A stretch of 64,000 nt of DNA from DASRBN01 sp035294305 (GTDB lineage Bacteria; Chloroflexota; Ktedonobacteria; Ktedonobacterales; Ktedonobacteraceae): assembly GCA_035294305.1 (NCBI GenBank), contig DATGLD010000046.1, positions 1-64,000 on the forward strand, written 5' to 3'. Position numbers and translations under genes: made by a program. Positions within the stretch are counted from its first letter, which is position 1. The number at the start of each line of letters is the position of its first letter. Under the pieces are notes generated by a model, which saw only the letters and a list, made by a program, of their open reading frames with translations, ran no database searches and had not been told where the DNA came from. Below are positions 58,646 to 64,000 of this stretch, one piece after another.

Positions 58646-58865
58646 ATGAGAGCAGTTCTTGGGCGTTGGCTGGTGTGCCACTTTGCCATCTTTGCCAACT
58701 TTGGCTCCGAGCAGTATCAATTACAGCCGATCTTTGTCGAGGATATAGCCGACCTGGTCGTCGCTGCCGGTCAGAGCAACAACAACCAGCTTCTCGATGT
58801 CGTGCGCCCCGATCTCTTCACATTCGAAGAACTGGTGCGACTCATCGCCAGCAAGCTTGGTAACC
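58646..58865 (+). pseudogene. Remnant of an NAD-binding epimerase/NDUFA9-like gene
   Basis: The frame reads FAIFANFGSEQYQLQPIFVE then DIADLVVAAGQ and LTFEELVRLIASKLG-like text, which matches the C-terminal half of atypical SDR/epimerase proteins. There is no N-terminal Rossmann part and the frame drifts at ~58865. It lies between the groESL promoter and the grpE promoter. Confidence 0.55.
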
Positions 58866-59081
58866 CCACGACGCGGGGGCAATCGCGTGCTGCGCCGTTC
58901 GACCCCCAGCAGCGGTGCCCCCCTCATCGTCTACCCCTTCGGGCTGGAAGAGCACCAGTACAGCAGGGATGACAGCACGAATCAGTCCAACACCTATTAC
59001 TAATTCTGAGCTGGCCGCCTGCTCGGCTCGACCGATGCCCTGGGTATTATCATGGCGAATATCGCCGCCTCGCCCCAAAAC

Positions 59082-59111
59082 CTTGACACCTATCGACTCA
59101 AGTTTTATACT
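59082..59111 (+). promoter_or_regulatory. Promoter with HAIR-like HspR operator upstream of grpE
   Basis: TTGACA (59083-59088), 17-base spacer, TATACT (59106-59111). Overlapping it is CTTGACA-N7-ACTCAAG (59082-59102), which matches the HAIR consensus CTTGAGT-N7-ACTCAAG perfectly in the right half and with two changes in the left. HspR is encoded as the third gene of the operon, so autoregulation is likely. Confidence 0.8.
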
Positions 59112-59177
59112 TTGGGAACAATAAAACTAGTTTAAAAGCACTATTCTTTTCAATGGGATAAGGAGATACACGTTGTT

Positions 59178-59768
59178 ATGGAAGAGTCTCAGGAGTTAAC
59201 GTCGGAGCAGGGTCAGAACGGAGAAGCGGCAACAAAAGAGGAAACACCACAGCAGGAAGCCGCTTCTGCTCCTTCAACTGAAGCGCAGAGGATCGCCGAG
59301 TTGGAGGCGCAACTGGCGCAGGCAAAGCGAGAAGCCGTCGAAAACTGGAACAAGTTCCTGCGCGAGCGCGCCGATATGGAGAATTTCCGCAAGCGCCAGG
59401 AGCGTATGGCGGTGGATCGCTTGCAGCGGGAGAAGCGCGAGCTGTTTCAGAAGATATTGGGCGTGATGGATAATGTGGAACGGGCCTTAAAATATCAGGA
59501 TACGATGGACTCGCAGGGGTTGCAGCAGGCGTTGCGTATGCTGATGTGGCAGATGAGTGAGGTGATGCGCGGCGAAGGATTGACTCCTGTTGCCACGGTA
59601 GGCGAGGCCTTCGATCCATATGTGCATGAGGCAATCGAGGCGGTCGAGGATACGGATAAGCCCGAAGGTACGGTCGTTGAAGAGGTACTCAAGGGCTATA
59701 AGCTGGGCGAGGAGACGCTGCGCCCGGCACGCGTGAAGGTAAGCACGGGCAATAAACAGACGCAATAA
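59178..59768 (+). CDS. grpE: GrpE nucleotide-exchange factor
   Basis: 196 residues, with an acidic disordered N-terminal ~40 residues, a long coiled coil (ELEAQLAQAKREAVENWNKF), then FRKRQERMAVDRLQREKREL, VMDNVERAL, and the beta-wing end EAFDPYVHEAIE. It releases ADP from DnaK. AAGGAG precedes ATG 59178. First gene of grpE-dnaJ-hspR. Confidence 0.95.
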   Translation: MEESQELTSEQGQNGEAATKEETPQQEAASAPSTEAQRIAELEAQLAQAKREAVENWNKFLRERADMENFRKRQERMAVDRLQREKRELFQKILGVMDNVERALKYQDTMDSQGLQQALRMLMWQMSEVMRGEGLTPVATVGEAFDPYVHEAIEAVEDTDKPEGTVVEEVLKGYKLGEETLRPARVKVSTGNKQTQ

Positions 59769-59823
59769 GTACATGTACGACTTGCAGTGCATAAAGTAAA
59801 GCCCACACAGAAGGGGCCGCACC

Positions 59824-60837
59824 ATGGATTACAAAGATTATTATAAAATACTCGGCGTCTCGAAAAGCGCCAGCGCGGACGATATCAAGAAAGCCTTTCG
59901 CAAGCTGGCGCGCAAGTATCATCCGGACGTCAATCCCGGCGATAAGAAGGCCGAGGAGAAGTTCAAGGAGATCAACGAGGCTTACGAGGTGCTCTCTGAT
60001 CCCGATAAGCGCCGCAAATACGATACGCTCGGCCCGAACTGGCAGGAACAGTTTGGCTTCTCGCCAGGCGCCAGCAGGCGTACCTACACGTATCGCAGTT
60101 CGCCGGCGGACTTCGATTCGAATGGGAGTTTCTCCGACTTCTTCGAGGCGCTGTTTGGGCGTTCAGGGGCAGGCGCCGCGCGTCCTGGGGGCACGCGCGC
60201 GGATTTTCGCCGGCGCGTGGGCGATAATATCGAGCAGCCGGTTGAAGTGACGCTGGCGGAAGCCTATATAGGCGCTACCCGCACCTTCAACATTCAATCC
60301 ACCGAGGTGTGTCCCCTCTGCCGTGGTACAGGGGAAATTGGTGGTAAGCCCTGCGCGAATTGTGGCGCGCAGGGCATGATTGCGCGCAATAAGCGCATCC
60401 AGGTCAAGATTCCGGCGGGGGTCGATAATGGTTCCAAGATTCGCGTCGCGGGCGAGGGACAGCCGGGAATCGGCGGCGGACCGCGCGGTGATCTCTTCCT
60501 GGTGATCAGCGTCAAACCCGATGCGCAGTACGAGCGCAAGGGCGATGATCTGTATGTCGATATCGATGTGGAGCTGGTAACTGCGATGCTGGGAGGTCAG
60601 GTGCCCGTTCCCCTGCCGGATAGCCGCAAACTCATCCTGACCATACCTGCTGAGACGCAGAATGGACGCCTGTTCCGTCTGGCCGGTAAAGGTATGCCAC
60701 ACTTGCGTGGTGAGGGCAGTGGCAATCTCTTCGCGCGCGTTAAGGTAGTGCTGCCGATGGGACTCACCGCCGAGGAACGCGAACTGTTCGAACAACTGGC
60801 GCACAGCCGCAGGGGCGGGGTCGAAGCCCACCCATAA
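59824..60837 (+). CDS. dnaJ: DnaJ-type co-chaperone with reduced zinc finger
   Basis: 337 residues. J domain with HPD (His33-Pro34-Asp35), G/F-poor linker (RTYTYRSSPADFDSNGSFSD), then only two CxxC motifs, CPLCRGTGEIGGKPCANCG, near residue 162, against four in canonical DnaJ. The two substrate-binding beta domains follow (RIQVKIPAGVDNGSKIRV; FRLAGKGMPHLRG). It stimulates DnaK ATPase. In operon with grpE and hspR. The shrunken zinc region places it between type I and type II. Confidence 0.92.
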   Translation: MDYKDYYKILGVSKSASADDIKKAFRKLARKYHPDVNPGDKKAEEKFKEINEAYEVLSDPDKRRKYDTLGPNWQEQFGFSPGASRRTYTYRSSPADFDSNGSFSDFFEALFGRSGAGAARPGGTRADFRRRVGDNIEQPVEVTLAEAYIGATRTFNIQSTEVCPLCRGTGEIGGKPCANCGAQGMIARNKRIQVKIPAGVDNGSKIRVAGEGQPGIGGGPRGDLFLVISVKPDAQYERKGDDLYVDIDVELVTAMLGGQVPVPLPDSRKLILTIPAETQNGRLFRLAGKGMPHLRGEGSGNLFARVKVVLPMGLTAEERELFEQLAHSRRGGVEAHP

Positions 60838-60845
60838 GCACGATA

Positions 60846-60877
60846 CCTGTAGGGACAGTGCCTGGTGCCTGTCCTGG
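60846..60877. repeat. Half copy of CTGTAGGGACAG repeat between dnaJ and hspR
   Basis: CCTGTAGGGACAGTGCCTGG followed by TGCCTGTCCTGG, in the 79-base gap inside the operon. A short CCTGG / CCAGG pairing extends it to ~60891. Confidence 0.75.
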
Positions 60878-60916
60878 AACCACAACCAGGATGAGAGCAC
60901 GAAGGAGGGGTGTACA

Positions 60917-61285
60917 TTGGCCGAAAAAGACGACGGCGCGTGGTATGTGATCAGTGTAGCGGCAGTGAAAGCTGAGGTACATGAGCAGACGCTACGTCAT
61001 TATGAGCGTCTCGGGTTGATCTCTCCGGCTCGCAAAGGGAGTAGTCCGCATAGCCCGCGCCTCTATTCCGACCGCGATATTGAGCGCGTTGTGCAAATTC
61101 GCCGTTGGATGCGCGACCTGGGAGTCAATCTGGCCGGCGTCGAGGTCATCCTGCACATGAAGGACCGCATGGAGCAGATGCAGCAGGAACTCGAGCAAGA
61201 GATGCAGCAAATGCAGGATCAGCACGCCGCCGAAACACGCCGCTTAAAAGAGATCATCGAGCGTTTGCAACGCGGGTCGTCATGA
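60917..61285 (+). CDS. hspR: MerR-family heat-shock repressor HspR
   Basis: 122 residues from TTG 60917, with GGAGGGG upstream. N-terminal MerR winged helix: WYVISVAAVKAEVHEQTLRH, then YERLGLISPARKG and RLYSDRDIERVVQI; the C-terminal half is a glutamine/methionine-rich coiled coil. HspR represses its own operon through HAIR sites, with DnaK as co-repressor in studied bacteria. A HAIR-like site lies at the operon promoter. Confidence 0.88.
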   Translation: MAEKDDGAWYVISVAAVKAEVHEQTLRHYERLGLISPARKGSSPHSPRLYSDRDIERVVQIRRWMRDLGVNLAGVEVILHMKDRMEQMQQELEQEMQQMQDQHAAETRRLKEIIERLQRGSS

Positions 61286-61315
61286 CCCAGGCGCGGGCTC
61301 TCACTCTTCTTGCCT

Positions 61316-62641
61316 TCACGCCTGTATAACCGGGATGATGTGATATTGCATCTTCAATGCGATAATCCTTGTGACAGCCTCGTTCAAGCGGGCCATGGAG
61401 AGCGTGCCGTCCTGCAAGGCGGCTTTCAGGCCGTTGATCATATCCATCATCTGGTAGGGGCCGATTGCGCCGAGCAGCATGTCATTGCCCGCGTTCAGCG
61501 CCAGCACTCCGGCCTGTGCTAAGTTCCATTTCTCTGCGATTCCCGTCATCCATAAAGCGTCGGTAATCACGACACCATCGTAGCCCAGCTGGTTGCGCAG
61601 GATATCGGTCATGAAGATGTGCGAGAGTTCCGCCGGATATTGCGGATCAATGGCAGGCATCAACAGGTCTGTCGACATGATCATGCCAGGGTTATCCAGC
61701 TTGTTTTTGGATTGGATGAAAGCTTTGAACGGCGCAAGTTCCACAGAGTAGATTTGAGCGGCAGTGCGATTGATGACGGGCAAGGTGTAGTGCGCATCGC
61801 TAGTCGCCGCTCCCAGGCCGGGAAAATGCTTAAGGCAGGCGATATCGCCGTCGCCCTGGACGGCGCGCAGGTAGGCGCCACCAAATTTGATCACCGATTG
61901 CGGGGTGTAGCCCCACGTGCGCAGGTACTGGTCAGGGCCATCGACTAACTGCACATCCACGTCGGGAGCCAGGTCGGCGTTGATGCCAAGCGATTGTAGA
62001 TCATGCGCGATTCTGTTCCCTGCCTGGGTCGCCAGGTTGACATTGCCGGTCTCATAAATCTCGAGGGCCCCCGGGTGATGTCCGAAGATGTTCTGCACAC
62101 GCTCCACATATCCTCCTTCTTCGTCGGTCGCGATGAGCAAGGGGATGCTGGCATGTTGCTGCGTCTCAAGAATATCATGGCGCGTTTGCTGGAAGGTCTG
62201 CATTTGAAAGGCGTACATGATGACGCCCCCGGCGTGTAGCTGGTCAACCATCATCTCAAGAGCCGGTGAGTAGTACTGGTCGTAGGACTGCACCATGAAG
62301 AGCTGGCCGAGTTTCTCATCCAGCGTCATATGCGAAACGTACATCTTGGCGAGTTGCTTATATTGCAGACGATTCATGATATGGCCGAGGGCATTGATCT
62401 GCGGGGCATCGAGTGGCATCTGGATGAGAGGACCCGAAACCGCCTCGTCCTGCGGTGAGCCTGCTATACTGCTAAATGCTTGCAGGTTGGTATCTCCACC
62501 CAGCATGACAGCCAGGGCCAGCAGGGGCAAAAACATGAGGATGGCAAGGGGTGGGCGATGCCGCCGGAAATGGTGCGGTGGATTTGAGGAGGGTAGCGGC
62601 ATTCCCGTTACTATGCTTGATCGTTTGCTTGTGAGAGACAT
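61316..62641 (-). CDS. Membrane-anchored beta-N-acetylhexosaminidase, GH3 (NagZ-like)
   Basis: 441 residues from ATG 62641 (AGGAG six bases upstream); the longer frame is repeat-encoded. An N-terminal basic stretch and a helix (LAILMFLPLLALAVMLGG) anchor it outside. The GH3 barrel shows GGVIMYAF, the KHFPGLGAATSDAH acid/base dyad loop and ITDALWM with the nucleophile Asp. It removes N-acetylglucosamine from cell-wall or other glycans. Convergent with hspR by 30 bases. Close paralogue of the next gene. Confidence 0.9.
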   Translation of the reverse strand: MSLTSKRSSIVTGMPLPSSNPPHHFRRHRPPLAILMFLPLLALAVMLGGDTNLQAFSSIAGSPQDEAVSGPLIQMPLDAPQINALGHIMNRLQYKQLAKMYVSHMTLDEKLGQLFMVQSYDQYYSPALEMMVDQLHAGGVIMYAFQMQTFQQTRHDILETQQHASIPLLIATDEEGGYVERVQNIFGHHPGALEIYETGNVNLATQAGNRIAHDLQSLGINADLAPDVDVQLVDGPDQYLRTWGYTPQSVIKFGGAYLRAVQGDGDIACLKHFPGLGAATSDAHYTLPVINRTAAQIYSVELAPFKAFIQSKNKLDNPGMIMSTDLLMPAIDPQYPAELSHIFMTDILRNQLGYDGVVITDALWMTGIAEKWNLAQAGVLALNAGNDMLLGAIGPYQMMDMINGLKAALQDGTLSMARLNEAVTRIIALKMQYHIIPVIQA

Positions 62642-62669
62642 AGAAACTCCTGCCTGGGGCGATTCCCGC

Positions 62670-62718
62670 GGAGGGCGACCACAAGGCTTCCAGCCCTGCA
62701 TCCAGCATCGCCCCCACC
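62670..62718. repeat. GGAGGGCGACC-family half copy between the two GH3 genes
   Basis: GGAGGGCGACCACAAGG at 62670-62686, then CTTCCAGCCCTGC and more degenerate text. It lies upstream of the first GH3 start and adds the rejected upstream open frame. Confidence 0.65.
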
Positions 62719-62736
62719 CCTACAATGCTGCTCCTT

Positions 62737-64000
62737 TTATGATTGTGGTGGGATCGCGGGCATCAGATGATCTTCCATTTTCAAGGCGATGATGCGGGTC
62801 GCGGCCTGGTCGATACGGGATTTCAGCAGCGTACCGTTTTGTAGGGCAGCTTTAATGCCATCAATCATGGCTTCCGTCTGGGCTGATCCGGTAGGGCCGA
62901 GCAGCATATCATCGCCAGCGTTCAACGCCAGCACAGCGGCTTCTGGCATGCTCCAGGTCTGAGCAATGCCCTGCATGTATAGGGCATCGGTAAGGACGAC
63001 ACCGTCGTAACCCAGCTGGTTGCGCAGGATATCGGTCATGAAGGTGTGCGAGAGTTCCGCCGGGTATTTCGGGTCGATAGCTGGCATCAGCACGTCGGTC
63101 GGCATAATCATGCCAGGATTGAGCAACCGGTCAGGCGATTGAATGAAAGCCTTGTATGGCGCGAGTTCTACCGAGTAGATTTGTTGCTTCGTGCGATTGA
63201 CGACCGGCAGGCTGGTGTGCGCATCGGTGACGGCATCTCCAAGGCCTGGAAAATGCTTGATACAGGCGATGACGCCGGCTCCCTGCAGGGCCTTCATGTA
63301 TGCTCCAGCAAATTCGATTACGGACTGTGGAGTATTGCCAAATGTGCGCGTCACCATATCATAGCCATTGACGAGGTTCACATCGACATCAGGGGCCAGG
63401 TTTTCGTTGATACCGAGCGCCAGCAAGTCATGCGCCGCCTTCAATCCCTGCTGGGTGGCTACATTAGGATCGCCGGTAGCGGCGATTTGACTTGCCGACA
63501 TGCGATAACCATAGATGTTCGAGAGTCGGTGCACATATGGCCCGCCCTCTTCGTCCGTCGAAATCAGCAGGGGAATACTGGCGTGCTGCTGCATCTCAGC
63601 AATATCGTGTTTGGTCTGATTGAACGTCTGCATCTGAAATTCGTACATGATGACGCCGCCGGCGTGCAGGTTAGTGATCATGTAATTGAGATCAGGCGAA
63701 TAGTAGGTATCGGCGTATTCAACCATAATCAGCTGGCCGATTTCCTCATCCAGGGACATACGCGATACATAGAGGGCCGCGAGCTGTTTGTACTTCATAT
63801 AGCCTGTCAGATGCATGATGGCGTTGATTTGAGCAGCATTGAGCGGCGGCTTCACAAATGGGCCAGTCGCGGCTGATGCCGTAGGAGTATTCAATCCCGT
63901 TGAACTGTTAAACAGGCGGGAGCCGAAGATGGTTCCTAATGTGATCAGGACTGCCAGCGCCGCCAGTAAAATAAGCGCCGGTCCTCGCCGGCGGCGCTTT
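62737..64000 (-). CDS. Second membrane-anchored GH3 N-acetylhexosaminidase (start outside window)
   Basis: The frame is open to the right edge. Upstream of the first listed codon (TTG 63894) it continues as KRRRRGPALILLAALAVLIT then LGTIFGSRL, a membrane anchor, so the true start lies beyond 64000. The GH3 features are KHFPGLGDAVTDAHTSLP and LTDALYM. About 60 percent identical by eye to the neighbour at 61316-62641, with the same anchor architecture, so a tandem duplication. Substrate as for NagZ. Confidence 0.88.
   Translation of the reverse strand, partial: KRRRRGPALILLAALAVLITLGTIFGSRLFNSSTGLNTPTASAATGPFVKPPLNAAQINAIMHLTGYMKYKQLAALYVSRMSLDEEIGQLIMVEYADTYYSPDLNYMITNLHAGGVIMYEFQMQTFNQTKHDIAEMQQHASIPLLISTDEEGGPYVHRLSNIYGYRMSASQIAATGDPNVATQQGLKAAHDLLALGINENLAPDVDVNLVNGYDMVTRTFGNTPQSVIEFAGAYMKALQGAGVIACIKHFPGLGDAVTDAHTSLPVVNRTKQQIYSVELAPYKAFIQSPDRLLNPGMIMPTDVLMPAIDPKYPAELSHTFMTDILRNQLGYDGVVLTDALYMQGIAQTWSMPEAAVLALNAGDDMLLGPTGSAQTEAMIDGIKAALQNGTLLKSRIDQAATRIIALKMEDHLMPAIPPQS

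Noticed and set aside
59005..59135. Short plus-strand frame ending at 59135 before grpE
   Set aside because: It has no start signal, matches no family and overlaps the grpE promoter.
1..64000. tRNA, rRNA, riboswitch or transposase genes
   Set aside because: None was recognised by eye in any intergenic stretch; a covariance-model scan would be needed to be sure.

Overview
The window looks like a chromosomal segment of a moderately GC-rich, spore-forming or filamentous Chloroflexota bacterium, most likely class Ktedonobacteria. This is inference from content. The pointers are large Ser/Thr kinases carrying WD40 or TPR tails, an EXLDI/ABC transporter cassette, a prodomain-poor sedolisin, CIRCE-controlled groESL beside an HspR-type grpE-dnaJ-hspR operon, and several dispersed hairpin repeat families. 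No rRNA, tRNA, phage or transposase gene was recognised. No CRISPR array was seen.

Layout. 0-3.7 kb: the end of a cytochrome c assembly gene, a DUF2277 protein, a SprT-like metallopeptidase, and a secreted S53 peptidase with a well-formed promoter and terminator. 3.8-8.9 kb: a same-strand acyl-CoA operon (MaoC hydratase, AMP-binding acyl-CoA synthetase, R2-like ligand-binding oxidase, stand-alone RAM domain, ThDP enzyme). The gene set suggests fatty acyl activation, oxidation and C-C cleavage. 9.1-13.1 kb: a single-chain type IIG restriction-modification enzyme. 13.1-19.6 kb: a WD40 Ser/Thr kinase and two GT-C membrane glycosyltransferases. 19.6-25.4 kb: dtd, a membrane protein, acpS, a UDP-glucose dehydrogenase split by a LAGLIDADG intein, and an MBL hydrolase. 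25.5-30.6 kb: a histidine kinase and the EXLDI-ABC exporter cassette. 30.7-36.4 kb: an ECF sigma/anti-sigma pair, a prolyl oligopeptidase broken by one amber codon, and a methyltransferase fused to a restriction nuclease. 36.5-39.3 kb: a prenyltransferase plus two methyltransferases. 39.3-46.9 kb: metabolic and accessory genes (panD, DUF402, fumC, Nudix, class V aminotransferase, WYL regulator). 47.2-51.2 kb: a second ECF sigma/anti-sigma-like pair and a TPR Ser/Thr kinase. 51.4-56.3 kb: rsmA and a class A penicillin-binding protein. 56.4-61.3 kb: groEL/groES with CIRCE, an epimerase remnant, and grpE-dnaJ-hspR with a HAIR-like operator. 61.3-64.0 kb: two tandem membrane-anchored NagZ-type GH3 enzymes, the second running off the window.

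Two features run through the whole window. First, there are several families of short inverted repeats. The CTGTAGGGACAG family, the GGAGGGCGACC family and the TAGGGGCCGATT family lie between genes, at stop codons, and also inside reading frames (the WD40 kinase, a glycosyltransferase, rsmA), where they add peptide in frame. Second, very long perfect palindromes of unique sequence begin directly after stop codons. The best candidate for an undescribed pathway is the R2lox/acyl-CoA operon. The most unusual proteins are the intein-split UDP-glucose dehydrogenase and the methyltransferase-nuclease fusion.
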